A DNA stretch of 64,000 bases from Carnegiea gigantea (taxonomy: Eukaryota > Streptophyta > Magnoliopsida > Caryophyllales > Cactaceae). The first letter of the stretch is position 1. The number at the start of each line of letters is the position of its first letter. The DNA is taken from contig JAKOGI010000347.1 in NCBI GenBank assembly GCA_029747015.1, positions 589,488-653,487 on the forward strand. Direction: 5' to 3'. The position numbers were made by a program, and so were the translations under genes. This document shows, piece by piece, positions 10,780-23,800 of the stretch. The notes beneath the pieces were generated by a model. It worked only from the letters and a program-made list of their open reading frames with translations, did not search any database and was not told where the DNA came from.

Positions 10780-12480
10780 AAATAACTAATGAATGGACAC
10801 TTTAAATAGTTGACTTGGAACTTGCAAAACAAAACGCTCGTGGTTATTTCTGCGATTAGTTGTCGGTCCTTGAAACCGTTTCTGATGATTGTCTACAGTT
10901 CGAGAAGGGTTGAGATGTAACACTACATGAATATGCCAAGGAGACTTCATTTTATCTGTTAATGATTGAATCAAGACTTACTTGCCATCTTTGATTTGAA
11001 TATTTCCGAAACCCCCTTGAACTGCTCCTTGCAAACCTTTTTTGAATGTTATTGCTTCTACTATAAGTATTGGTAGGGGTGCACAAAAATGGTAACTAGA
11101 GTTTTGGTTAACTGAAAATTAGTTAACCGGTTTTTCAGTTCAAAAATTTTCTGAACCGTAACCAAACCAAAAATGTTGGTTAATTCGATTAACCGATTTT
11201 TCGACTCTGTTACCCATTAACCATTCACAAATAATTAAAAAGTATACTTTCTTACCTAAATTTTTTATCTTTTATGTTTAAAATTTTTTTATAAAAATTA
11301 AATTTTGGTTATCATCCATAAATAATTAAAAAAGTTCACCTAATTATTTACCTAAGTTTTTTTATGTATAATTTTTAAAAAATTAATTTCGATTCCATAA
11401 CTATCGGTTAACCGAATTTTCAAACCGGCCAAACCCTAACCAAATCGAAAACCAAAACTTTTTTTGGTCGATTAATTTTTTTGGAAAATTTGTTTGGTTG
11501 ACCGATTTTTTGGTTTGGGTTTTTCAGTATTTCAGTTCGTTTTTTTAACACACACCTAGGTATGGGTGGAGCTCGTACATTGAATATTCATGCTTGAATA
11601 AATCTACCCTTCTAATTTCCAATGATATATCATCTTGTTGCAGAACAATTGTCTTTGGCTTTATCACAATTGAGTTTAACAAATCCCTTGATGGTTAATT
11701 TGGTCCACCTCACATAAATAGTTATCCACCTCAATAGTTACCCTCCTAGTTGCCCATGTTCGTGTCGGTGACCAATGTGGTAGATCACCAACAATCCTAC
11801 CTTTGGTACACCATTCGTATTTTTTGCTCGAATAATTATGGCAATAAGGATGAGCACCTCATTCCTAAATATACCATTGTTCCTACTTTTCCAAATTCTT
11901 CTTGTAATAGCCGCCAATGTATCTAACTCCGTAGAGTTCCGTGGAGGAAAGATCCTAAGAGCTTGAATGATGTCTTCGCTAATATTTCTTTGGAATCTTT
12001 CAAGTTATATGGAGCATATCAATTGTCATTTCAAATTTATATATACCAAACTAACCTTTCATCTCAACCTTTAATGAATAATCTCTCTATTCTTTAAGCA
12101 CATATTTCTATACTAAGGGTCTGAAGCTTTTGGTTTATAAGAAAAGGAATACTCTACAGCGGGATATATTACTCAAAATAGAGGTCCATTTATTATTATA
12201 ATCAAACAAATATTTTCATAAATGTTCACTAATAAAAGCCGAATTAACAATATGGGATCCTTTTAACCCTAAATCCTCCACATTTTTCAAGGAAGACACT
12301 TTATCCTATGCTATTAATGGTAAGACTTTTTTAGATTTCAATTTCTTTTCCGTAATAATTATCCATTAATTTTATCTAACTCGGCTATTGTTTGCTTAGG
12401 CAATTGGAAGCATTACATAGTATGTGCGGTGAAGATTCAACATTTGACTACATAAGAACAACCCAAGTTGCGTTGGACAA
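10780..12480 (-). pseudogene. decayed L1-type LINE, C-terminal part (RT end to RNase H)
   Basis: Read on the minus strand from 12480, the translation shows CFQLPKQTIAELDKIN, the end of an L1-type reverse transcriptase. Further left come pieces matching the typical linker (IIRALRIFPPRNSTELDTLA) and then a plant RNase H-like domain: W-x-K-L-x-x-K-G-F-V-K-L-N-C-D near 11700, EAITFKKGLQGAVQGGF and then IQIKDGK-x-VLIQSLTD. Many stops and shifts are present. A hAT MITE at 11074-11558 lies inside the RNase H part. Removing it together with one copy of the target duplication restores the frame across the junction. The upstream part of the LINE was not found. Confidence 0.6.
11074..11558. mobile_element. 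hAT-type MITE
   Basis: Ends TAGGGGTGCACA and, on the other strand, TAGGTGTGTGTT. It is flanked by AGTATTGG (11066-11073) and GGTATGGG (11559-11566), an 8-bp target duplication with two mismatches. The body is AT-rich with repeated GGTTAACCG words and no coding capacity. The TIR start and 8-bp duplication are those of hAT elements. Confidence 0.75.
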
Positions 12481-12917
12481 TGTGTGTGATTTGTATATTT
12501 GCAACTTATTGTAAGTTTTTGCCCTAGGTTTTTTTTTTTTTAAAAAAAAAGGCCTGCCATTAAAATGCCATATCCTAAATGTTCTCTAAGAAATTCTCTT
12601 GAGGAATACTAAAAGCTCCGACCGCAACCTTTTTGTCTACAGGCTTAGCAACCTTGAGAAAATTAATACAAATTTATGAAAATCCACCTTTCACCTTGAT
12701 AAGTTATATAATTTATTAATAATTTATCATATTTCTACGAGTTTGATTTTGAGCCCTAGAAAAAAAATAAGCTATCATAAGGGGAAAAAAAGTAAGGAAT
12801 TTTTTCAACTTTTCGATGAATTTCAAATCCTGTACTCTTTTTCCTGATCCAAGGATACTTCTAGAAATTGTGGTGCTGGATGCTCCATAAAAAGAATAAA
12901 CTAATCAAGAGACACTG

Positions 12918-15902
12918 TGTAAAACCCCGGAAAAATCAAATTGAGAGACCTAGTGACGTGGACCAACCCTCGCAATGCAACTCATTATAAATATCTTCTT
13001 TTTTCTCACTACGTGTTGTCTTTTAAAATTTTATTTCAACAATGAAAAAATATATTTATTTTCTATACAGGTTATTTTTGTTCCTATTCTTCGATTTAAA
13101 GAATTGCATATTTTGTCTAACAACTCAACTAATTACTTTTTTTAATTATTTTCCTCCTAGTTATCTTTATTTTGAAATTTAAATTTTCCCCCCAATTCAA
13201 ACCCTAGAATTGGTACTTAATTTCCTTCTTCTTTTTTCCTTTTTTCTTTCCTTTTTCTCCCTTCTCTATCCTTTCTTTTTCCTTTCTTTTTTTTCTTTTC
13301 TCTTCCTTTTCCCTCTCCCCTTGCCGTGAAACCCCCCTCCTAACCCTAACCATGAAAGAGCCCCCCTCACATTCTCGTTCTCTCTCTTCCTCTCCCTCTC
13401 TTTCCTCCTCTATCTCTCTCTCTCCCCCCCCCCACCACCTTGCTGCCAGGACCACCGCGCCAGCCGCCCGGGGTGCCACCCACAGCCACCTTCAATCCCC
13501 CTCCTACTCCCTCTCTTTTGTTGGTAGGCAACAACGTGGTGCATGGGGTTTCATGCACTCCCATGCATCCAAACTCAAACCTTTATTCTTTCTTTGATTT
13601 TTCATGCTTGAAATTGAGGTAAAAGTTTTGACTTCTAATATATATTATGTTTTCTTAGCATTTTCAGCTTTAAATTTGGGCGGAAGGGGCGATTCTACCA
13701 ATTTCGACCTGAAACCGGACCAAGATAAACCATGACGTCGTTTTGATGACGTTTGCTTTTCAAATTGAATAAAATTTGATTCTTTTGGCTTGGGTAGGAT
13801 TGAACTATGGTCTAGGGGTTAGCAGCGCGAGGATGGCAATTTTGGTGAGCCGGCACAACCGAAAAACCGACCCCAAAGAGGAGGGCTGTGCTGGGCAGAA
13901 TGTCGCTGTAAATACACTGATTTTGAAAATTCGGGGGTTTTTCTCTAGAAGTACAAAAATTGTAAACATTTTATGGCAGACAGATTAAGATGTTCTAAGA
14001 ACGTGGGTTTTTGAATTGAACAAATCAGGGTTGTATTGTAAAAGTATGACCTGTTTACCTAACACTGTCAAAACCAGGTCAGTGAGGATAGTCGATAAGT
14101 TTTGAAATTTTTAATCTTAGCTACGATGGGAATTAACGAGAACACCGAACTTGAAAGTTGTAGTAGACGAGCCCATATTTCTGTGTTGGGGAAGAAATAA
14201 ATTTTCAGAGGTCGAGTGTGAAAGTTATGGGGTCGGGAATCCGGGTTATAAATCTGGGCAGAAACTTCCAGTCTGGGGACCGGGCTGCACGATCGGCGAC
14301 TTTGAAAAATTACGTAGGTCAGGGCCGTTCGCCTAAAATTGTGAAATTTTTAAGGTAACTGCCTCGGGATGTCCCGTACGATCTCGTTTTGGAATCGGGC
14401 CAATTGGGGTAGCGTGGCCCGAGTTATAGGCAAATTACCATGGATTGTTCGGACTAGAACTATCAGCATCACTGACAAAAGAATGGAGAAAACAACGTAG
14501 TTCAAATCGGAACCGGGTAGAACCCCGAACATGAAAAATTTCAGGGACACATTAAAGTTTCTAGATTGGGCTAGAACGTATAATTTGGACGTTTGGATGA
14601 GGAGTTATGGCCTCTAGAAGTGAGGCCCAGTTCTGGCCGAAACTGACCCTGGCATGGCTTGGTTGGAAGGCCCTAAACTTATGAAAAATTTTGTAAAACT
14701 TTAAGAAATAAGGATTAGAGGTAGGGGGTGCAACCTATTAAATTTTTAGAATGAGTTTCGGTAGTTTGTTGGCCCAGGTGCGGAGCAGTAAATCCAGTTT
14801 AGTAACCGAGCCCGTATTTTGTACGGTAACCTGGTAACAATCATGCCCTAACCCTTCCCCGTGTTGTGTGAAAATATGTGTGTTTTGGAGCATGGTAAGA
14901 GGTATTCTGTTTACTATTTTAAAAGTGCAATGGCATGTGTAATTGAATATAACCGCGTGGCGAATCTACATGATGGGCATGCTATGAAATTGAGACTTAC
15001 TGTGTTTGTTACGAACGTCCGAATTACTGCTGTGATGTCGTGGTTGGGTAACGTGAATGAATCTGATTAATCTTGTCATGCTAAGTCGATCTTTAGAAAA
15101 AAGAAATGTAATCAATAACTGGAAGGGACTCAATTGGGTGAGTGTCAATCTGTTGTATATTGATTGAAGGCTTTTAGCCTTCCCCGGGAACTAGTGCATG
15201 CATGTGAGTGGCCACGTGCTCTGCAGGAGATGTGGGCCAGGCTATTGGTAACCATCCTTATTGATGGTAAGCCAGAAAAGGATTAAGCTTTAACCGCATA
15301 CATGGCGGTAGGCCCGGAATGTGTTCAGCGGCTGCGCTAAATTGGAGCGCAGGCCATGAGACCCACTGGGGTCACTCACCAATACTCCAATTGTGGAACT
15401 CTGAGTCATAAAATAAGAAACCATATCCCTGAGATATATTAATCAAGGAGACTACGATGATAAGAAACGTGTCTGAAAAGTCTTGCTGCTTTCCCCTCCC
15501 CTTGAAGTGTTTTCAAAATGAATTTGTGTGCGCAGTTGACTGTTAGGGGTGATTGTTTACTAAGTTTATCTCACTGTTATAAAATATTTTATTTTTCAGG
15601 TGATCTAGTCATGCATGGGGCTGGGGACATGTACATAGAGCGAGGCACGGACGTCTGAGATTAATATGATGGATGTTACATGCTAGAATGTTATCGTTAT
15701 GAACTTTTGGACTAATGTTAATTAATTTTGAGAATGAAAGAGTGAAGCATTAATGAAGGTTTTTATATTAATTGCTATACTTGGTATCCAGCCTGATATT
15801 TCCAAGAAGAAAATACGGCGGTAACATCCCGTTAGAAATTTTCGCTGCCATGCAGGTTAATAATAATCTAAATTAATGAATTAGAATAGTGGGGGTGTTA
15901 CA
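12918..15902. mobile_element. solo LTR, Del/Tekay-type Ty3/gypsy
   Basis: A 2,985-bp unit that starts TGTAAAACCCCGG and ends GGGGGTGTTACA. These are the near-palindromic ends typical of plant Del/Tekay chromovirus LTRs. A perfect 5-bp duplication CACTG flanks it (12913-12917 and 15903-15907). No internal retrotransposon coding sequence or second LTR is present, so it is a solo LTR left by recombination. It holds a long pyrimidine-rich tract (about 13220-13440) whose open frames are compositional artefacts. Strand cannot be fixed. Confidence 0.85.
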
Positions 15903-15907
15903 CACTG

Positions 15908-16564
15908 GATCAACTTAACTTATTCCCCCTAATAGGTTTAATAAATTCATGAACATCATCATCAGTAATTGGGGAATAAGTGACAGTTGAAATGCATCTT
16001 TGATCTAAAGGATCCATTTCTCACAAAATCCCGAATCCTATAAACAAAGGATCATTCCCTTTCATATGTTTAATCATAATGTCATGTAAAATCAGTACAT
16101 TGTCACTATGAAGCTCTTATAATGCATACTAAGGGTATATTCTTTTTAGTTAGATAAATGGAATTGGATGTTAGAAGGAGGTGGATGGAGTTGGTAGGAG
16201 TTAGAAGAGAATAAAAGAAGTCAGAAGCAGGTGAAAAGAGTTGGAAGGAGTTGTAAGGAACTAGAAAAGAGTTGGGAGGAGTTTTGTAATTGTATAATTT
16301 GATAATTTTATTGTAAAGTAAATTTTAATATTTTTATTTTATTAATATAGATAAGTGACAACTTTATACATCAATAAATGTCATATAGGACAAAGCAACC
16401 GAGGAAATAAAAAGAAAAGGTTATAGGCACTAACCTAGATGCATACGTAACACAACTCTAAAAACTAGGCTATCGCATATTAAAACTAGTGAATTGGATT
16501 AGAACAAATCAATTATTAAATTCATCATTTAAGAAAAAAGTAATTAAGGGGAAAATTATATGTG
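15908..16564. other. host spacer with possible decayed MITE
   Basis: No gene. At about 16131-16290 a purine-rich stretch with repeated GGAGTTGG and AGAAG words begins AGGGTATATTCTTTTTAG. It recalls the left part of the Harbinger-like element at 32333, but terminal repeats and target duplication are not clear. Confidence 0.3.
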
Positions 16565-16569
16565 ATATG
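16565..16569. repeat. target duplication ATATG, left of copia element
   Basis: ATATG occurs immediately before the left LTR (16565-16569) and again immediately after the right LTR (27353-27357). It is a perfect 5-bp target-site duplication that fixes both element boundaries. Confidence 0.95.
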
Positions 16570-17947
16570 TGTTGATTTAGAGAGTACACAACCACAAGAG
16601 GGGGGTGAATTGTGGTGTCCGATTTTCGCAAGTTGCTGGCAAACAGTCTTAGACCCTGTTCACACAGGTTGTTTCTGAGATAAGCAGAAGCGAAAATCCA
16701 ACAAAATTGAATGCGAAAATAATGGACACAGGATTTTTTACGTGGAAACACCTCTAGCCCAACTGAGGTGAAAAAACCATGACCTACCTCGTGTAGGATT
16801 TAAACACTTCACTAAACGGGCTAATCACGTTACAATAGTAACACACCTTGTTACAAATTGCAACCCACGTAACCGTCTTCCCTAAGACAGGTTACCCCAC
16901 GTCCAAAATCCCCTTGATTTGGACACACACTCAACTCACTTTTGTGAAAGAAGAATATAAATAAAAACACCCTATTACAATGCTTCTCAACTAAGCTAAT
17001 ATAGGGTACAATGAAGTCCTAGTATGCCAACTTTGAAAGCTCAAATAACTCACTGGCTAGACACGATTTTCTTTTAAAACTTTTAAGCTCATGAACACTG
17101 AATTTTTTGCCTTTGAAAACCGATGCTTCTAATGTTCTAAGAAGCGACTTTATATAGTGCTTGGAAAAAACAATTCCTCAAATTTTTGGAAACTAAAATC
17201 CCTAAAGAATATAGAATTCTTTAGCCACAAGGGATGAGGAAACATGAGCTGGAAACACTTCCTAAACCGTGTGCATAAGGCGGTGATTCTCAGCAACTAG
17301 CCCATGTTTTTCTCAACAACCTTATCCACTTGCCAAAAATTGGATATTCTTTTTATTCAAAAAGATTTTGCAAATCCCCTTAGATTTTAATAACCGTTTT
17401 TAGGGTAAGGGGTAAGATACTCCATAGAAAAATCTTTCTTACAAATCTTGGAGAAGCTGCTCAAAATCCAAAAGATAAAAATGTGAAAAATTATTTTTCA
17501 CAGCTTATTCTGGAAACACCCTGAGCATCCTGTTTCCAGAGTTATTCCAAAGGGTGATCCGAAATATTTTCCAAAAAAGCAAAACCGTTTCAAGTAAGTG
17601 GTAAGTTAAGACTTTCTGATTGGCATATTAACAAGAGTCTAAAAATATGAAACCAAATTAAATCAAGACATCTTGTTGTAGCCACTAGTCATCTTGTAGA
17701 AAGACGAATTTGCTGCAAACACTTCACAGAATCTGTTTCTCACGGCTGCACTTATATCCTGTGCTTCAAACACTTCGCAGAACCTGTTCCTCACGGATGT
17801 TCTTACATCGCTGACTTGAGTACCTGTTCTCGATAAACCATTAGTCAAGCAGTTTTAATACATTGAGAACCGCAGTAAGGTCCTGTTCTGTTTGGAGCAA
17901 CAACAACACTTGGATTTGTTATCATCAAAACCTTATACATTCTAACA
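16570..17947 (-). repeat. 3' LTR of copia element
   Basis: Starts TGTTGATTTAG and ends TTCTAACA in plus orientation. It matches 25977-27352 nearly base for base, with scattered single-base differences. It is the 3' LTR because the element is read on the minus strand and the polypurine tract adjoins its right edge. Confidence 0.95.
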
Positions 17948-17961
17948 AATTCCCCCTTTTT
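17948..17961 (-). other. polypurine tract of copia element
   Basis: On the minus strand, AAAAAGGGGGAATT lies immediately before the TGTTAG start of the 3' LTR and follows TTGTCATCATC. This is the plus-strand primer site expected at this position. Confidence 0.9.
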
Positions 17962-18124
17962 GATGATGACAAACCAAGTGACCATATTGACTTTCAAGGA
18001 CAATTGAAGTGATTAGTGCCAATTATTTATAGGACCGACAATTCACATGAAGCAGTTAGTATCGAAAAAGTGTAAGAAATTTAACTCGTCCATGGCAAAA
18101 CTAAAACAATATTAGTCAACCTAT

Positions 18125-18137
18125 CTTCCCCCTTTGG
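18125..18137 (-). other. second, upstream polypurine-like tract
   Basis: On the minus strand, CCAAAGGGGGAAG lies about 170 bp upstream of the terminal polypurine tract. Multiple related tracts near the 3' end are described for Sireviruses. Whether this one primes synthesis cannot be told from sequence. Confidence 0.55.
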
Positions 18138-18430
18138 CATCATTAAAAAGTAGGAGCAAACAGTCAAACATAGGGTGTGTGCTATCACCACCACTTGGGT
18201 AATGGAGGAAAGTCAACAGGCGATACACTCAAGTGTGTTGGTACGGTAATGAGATTGGCCATCCTAGTCACACACAAGCAATTCACAACAGAAAGCAAGC
18301 AAGGCAAAGCCAATCAAAAAACAAGATAACCTGTCATTCACCAAACGAGTGCAACAGAAAGTACAAACTAGCAAGAGAGGATAACCAAGAGAAGTGAGAA
18401 CAGGCTATGAGAACAACAGATGGGGGGTGA

Positions 18431-20408
18431 TCAGAGAGCAGGAGGGGAAAATTTTGCTGAGAGGGAAGAGAGAAGGGCGAGGATATCTTCATGACGTTTT
18501 GCATTGAGAGCCTTTTCCTCGTCCAGGGCAGCCTTTACCGCGGTAAGCTCAGCACTGAGTCGAGAGTTTTCTTCCAAAGCAGCCTCAAGCTTGACTGAGG
18601 AACTGCCAGGAACAGGAGGACGGGTTGTTCTAGTCCCTTGTTCTGAGGCAGACCCCTCAATCAAAGCATACTCACACCCCATAAGGGTGTTACTCCCAAT
18701 CTCATCGATGAACTGAGCTCCCACCTTCTTCTGTAGAATCACCCCAAAATGCTCAAAGACACTAGTCAGGAAGAAACCATACCCCAGGTCATGTTCCCTG
18801 GAGGTGTTTGTAATTCTTACAATATGTCGAACCATAATGGCAGGAAGGTTGATTTGCTCTTCCTTGTCCATCAGGTCCATAAGACACTGATCCATAGCAT
18901 CGGCAAGATTGCGACCCTGGCCTCGAGGAATGACATTCTTGATAATAAACCAAAATATCAATTGATGGAGCGATGTCATGTCCCCTTTCTTCACGGACTA
19001 GGGTGTTTGCAGGCTTGGTTGCTGGCTAAATTTCTGGGAGAGCTTCAGCAGCCTGGCTGTCCCTAGAATAGTCTTGTCTTCTCTCACATAGATATCAAAG
19101 CCCGTGGAGGGAATCCCCAGAATTTTCCCTAATATCTTCGCATCAAAGCGAAGTTGTTGCCCATTAACAATACTTGTCACCACTCCCTCGGTGACAGTGC
19201 AGTTGGCATAGAACTCTGCCAACTCATGTACAGAACACCCCAGCTGGGTGTTTGTAAACAGCTCATACCACCCCTGTGCACGCAGCTTGTGCAGAAACAC
19301 CCCCAGACCCTGTTCCTCAAAATATTTTACCTTGATAATTTTGCCCCTGACTACCCGTCTCTGAAGCAGTTGGGTCAGTTTGGCTAAGATTGCGGAAGGG
19401 GTAGACTTCTTGGCTCTTTTAGGTTGAAGCTCAGTAGGAGGGTCTTGGGTGGAGGTGTGTTTGAGAAAGGCTTTTCTCTTAGGAGTTTTAAGGGGTGATG
19501 GTTTGGAGGGTAAAGTGGAGGTCGATTTTGGTGCAGGTAGAGGCTTATCCTCTGAGGACTCTGAGAACACGGGAGTGCCCTGTTTAAAGAGGTGTTCTCA
19601 GTGTCGCTATCTGATGAAGGATCAGAGGAGGAATCAATTTCCTCAACAACAGGGGATGACTGTTTGGCAGGACGAGGTGTGGAGTGGAAAGCAATTCGGG
19701 CTGATTTTCGAGTTGGCCTGGTTGTGGGTTTGGCCGAAGAGGAGATTTATGGTTTTGGTTTGACAGGGGTTTCACTTTTTGAGGGTTCTTCAGTCTGGCC
19801 GCTTTTAGACCTTGATGGTGGTCGTGTTCTTGGCATTCTAGTACGCCTAGCCACAATTTTGTATCGTTTACGTTTCTCACCAGTTGGTGGTACCGGTGTG
19901 GCTTGTTCAGGCTTCACAGGAGACTCCTCCATTTGACCACTACTTCCCCCTTCTTCTTTTGACAAATCCTCCCCTAGGTCATCCCTAAAAACCTCAGGCC
20001 CTGTTTCTGGCCCTGTTTCCTGCTCTGGAAATAGCCCAAGCGAACTGATGTCATCTAGTCCATGATCGAACAGAAAGACTTCATCTAAAGCCCCAATTTC
20101 TCTTTCAGATGCCCCAACAGGTTCTTGGGTTTACCTGCCCCCGTTTCTCCAAACAAAATCAATTCCCACCCAAATTTGTAAGGGATGCCTTCCAATTTCA
20201 GATTCACTGTTCTAAGGTCGATGCTTTTCAAAAACCTAAAAGGTTTATAGACAATGGGTCGAGAAGGTTCAGTAGTTTTACCTTCCATGAGGGCCGTCAG
20301 AAATTGTGTAGGCGCAAACAGGGCTGTGGCTGTTTGCAAGGCTGTGCTCTGTGTCTGGTTGCCCTGAGTCAAGGTCGAGGAGCTCTCGGAGCTAATGGGA
20401 GACGCCAT
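18431..20408 (-). pseudogene. extra 3' ORF of copia element (SIRE env-like position), broken
   Basis: This ORF lies downstream of pol in the same orientation, where SIRE-group elements carry a so-called envelope-like gene. It begins with a start codon at 20408. The Ser/Gln-rich N-terminus is followed by a Pro/Lys/Ser-rich basic middle (about 19965-19400). A conserved globular region (about 19370-18700) resembles what is often annotated as a putative plant transposon protein domain. The C-terminus (about 18600-18450) is predicted coiled coil. Reading shifts frame near 20110 and again between 19750 and 19570, and an in-frame stop lies at 18995-18997. I saw no convincing signal peptide or membrane segment. 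The function is unknown and the envelope name is positional only. Confidence 0.7.
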
Positions 20409-20845
20409 TTTTCAGAGGAAGGAGAGAGATTAGGGTTTCTTGAACAGAGTTTCAGAGCAAGAGAGTTTCGGTGGAGGTGAGAGATTGAGCAAGAGAGCTT
20501 TAAAGAGAGAGAGAGACATGCGAAATCTTTAAAAGATTTTGCCCGTTTTGCAACAGGCTTTTGCATTTATTTAGGCCGCGCACGCCTCGGGAAGAGATTA
20601 GCAATTTTCAATTTGTTGCACATATTTGACAAACAAGAGGCGTACCTATTCCTGGTGCTTGTTCTTGAGGTTACTTGCTCGGTAACATGGGACAATAAGG
20701 GCAATCTCATTAGACCTCAACAAGTGTCAGCAAGTTGCAAACCTCACATATGCTAAACATAGCACAGAAGTTGATTGCAAATAAAAAATTTAACATGTTG
20801 TGCCCGTAACTTTTAAATTTTGCAAACAGGGAGAGAGAACAGGTT

Positions 20846-23800
20846 GGTCAGGTTGTTCTAATTAAGCCTAGTTCGAGTCTATTCCTTTCAAATTGTTCTC
20901 TACTCAATGCTTTTGTGAATATATCAGCAATTTGATTTTCAGTGGTACAAAAATTCATTGAGATCACTCCTTTTTCAACATTGTCTCTTAGAAAATGATG
21001 ACGAATGTCAATATGTTTTGTTCTTTTGTGTTGACATGGATTTTTGGCAATGTTAATTGCACTTGTATTGTCACAATAAATAGGAATGCATCCTATGTCA
21101 ACACAAAAGTCCTTGAGTTATTGTCTTATCCATAATAACTGAGCACAACAAGATGCAGCTGCCACATACTCAGCTTCTGCTGTGGACAAGGCAACAGAGA
21201 GTTGTTTCTTGGTTGCCCAAGATACCAAACAAGGTCCAAGAAAGTGAGCCATACCTGAGGTGCTTTTTCTATCAACCAAGAAACCTGCATAATCAGCATC
21301 AGCATACCCAACAAGATCAAAGTTGCAACCTCTAGGATACCATAAGGCTAGATCAGGTGTATGTTTTAAGTATCTTAAAATCCTTTTTACAGCCTTAAGA
21401 TGAGTTTCTTTAGGGTTAGACTGAAAACGTGCACATAGACCAACACTGAAAACAATGTCAGGTCTACTAGCCGTTAGGTATAGGAGTGACCCTATCATGC
21501 CCCTATAGGATTTCTCCTCAACTGAGGGACTACCATCATCCATTACCAACCTGGTTGAGGGAGAGATGGGAGTATCAATGGGCTTGGCCGACTCCATCTT
21601 AAAACGCTTAAGTAACTCTTTGATATACTTTTGTTGATGGATCATAGTGCCGTTTGAAGTTTGCTTGATTTGCAAGCCTAGAAAGAAATTAAGCTCACCC
21701 ATCATGCTCATTTCAAACTCACTCCTCATCATTTTTGAAAATTCATTGCACAAATCATGATGAGTTGCACCAAATATGATGTCATCGACATATACTTGGA
21801 CAATCAACAAATGTTCCCCCTTAGATTTTAGAAACAAGGTATTGTCTACCTTGCCTCTTATAAAGTCATTTTCCAATAAAAAACTTGACAACCGCTCATA
21901 CCAAGCTCTAGGGGCTTGTTTCAAACCATAAAGTGCTTTGTCAAGTTTGAAAACATGGTTAGGAAATTCATCACTTTCAAAACCGGGGGGTTGTTTGATA
22001 TACACTTCTTCTTTGAGGTACCCATTTAAAAATGCACTTTTGACATCCATTTGATACAACTTGATCTCCATATGGGCTGCAAATGCTATCAAGATTCGAA
22101 TAGCCTCCATCCTTGCAACAGGTGCAAAGGTTTCTTCATAATCAATTCCCTCTTCTTGGTTGTAGCCTTGAACCACCAGCCGGGCCTTGTTCCTAGTGAC
22201 TGTTCCGCACTCATCCAGCTTGTTACGGAACACCCACTAGGTTCCAATGATTGTTCTATCCTCTGGTCGTGGCACAAGGTGCCATACCTTGTTCCTTTCG
22301 AATTGATGGAGTTCTTCTTGCATGGCTGTGACCCAATCTGAATCTGCAAGGGCTTCATTAATATTCTTAGGCTCAATTTTTGAGAGAAAAGCATAGAAAG
22401 CACAGAAATTTTTGAGTCTAGATCTAGTTTGAACTCCTGCATTAATATCAGACAAAATTTGATCAAGAGGATGTGAACTTTGGTATTTCCATGATCGTGG
22501 TGAAAGTGGGTTCACAGACTCGCTCTCCATCCTAACTGGAATACTCGGTGAAATAGGTTCAGAACCTGTTCTCGAGCCTGTTTGGGAGCTTGTTCCTGGA
22601 TTTATCCCTGAAGGATTCGGCTGGTGTTGTCCCGAACAGGGTTCCACCCTATTTCCCCCTGTTTGGTTCACACCTTGCTTACCTTCCTGAAGAACAGCCT
22701 CAGACCTTGCTTCCTCCGATTGATCCTTACCTTGTTCACCTTGAAGCAGCACGTCTTTTCTAACAAGACCTAGTTCGAAGCCTTCTTCCTGTGCATCATT
22801 CTCGCTTAGAGAGTTAGTTTCATCAAAAAGCACATACACACTTTCCTCAACACACAAGGTTCTCTTATTAAACACTTTGTATGCCTTACTGTGCGAGGAG
22901 TAACCAAGGAATATTGCTTCATCACTCCTTGGATCAAATTTCCCTAAGGCATCCTTTCCATTATTATGCACAAGACATTTACAACCAAAAACTCTCAAAT
23001 GCATAATATTAAGTTTTCTTCCCTTGAAAAGTTCATAAGGAGTTTTGTTAAGAATAGGTCTAATCATACATTTATTTATAATGTAACATGTTGTATTCAA
23101 AGCTTCAGCCCAAAAGTTTCTAAGAAGACCACTAGCAACAAGCATTGTTCTAGTAATGTCCTCTAGAGTGCGATTTTTGCGTTCTACCACCCCGTTTTGT
23201 TGGGGTGTTCTTGGAGCTGAAAAATTATGATCAACACCATGCTCATTGCAATAATCAATAAAGCTCAAATTTTCAAATTCTGTACCATGGTCAGACCTTA
23301 GGCATACCAAAGAGTGTCCTACCCTCTTTTCAGTTTTTTAATGAAAGCGAAAAATTTTTTAAAAGTTTCATCTTTAGAAGCCAAAAATAGGGTCCAAGTG
23401 AAACGAGAGTAGTCATCCACTATCACAAGCACATACCTCTTACCACCTCCGCTCATGATCCTCATTAGACCACATATATCCATATGTATCAATTCAAGAG
23501 GTCGAGTAGTGCTTACACACCTTTTAGATTTAAATGAATTTTTGACTTGTTTGCCTTTGGCACATGCATCACATACCTTGTCATCATTGAATTTGATGGA
23601 AGGTAAGCCTACCACTAAGTCTTTGGTTACAAGTTTGTTCAAAAGTGAGTGGCTTGCATGACCTAGCCTTTTGTGCCAAAGCATAACATCATCATTTAGG
23701 GCACTCAAATAAGTCAAATTATTTTGGGGAAGAGTAGAAATACACACTTTATAAACATTTTTGTGTCGCTTCCCCCTCAACACAACATCTCCTGTGTTCA

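Noticed and set aside
13204..13597. Open frames on both strands in the pyrimidine-rich tract
   Set aside because: Low-complexity Arg/Glu or Ser/Pro translations from CT-rich DNA inside the solo LTR; no domain.
17663..17848. Small frames present in both copia LTRs (also 27068-27253)
   Set aside because: Duplicated because they lie in LTRs; no domain, and not conserved as protein between the two copies.
22237..22466. Overlapping frames on both strands in copia pol
   Set aside because: Shadows of the pol reading frame, which carries the catalytic motifs.
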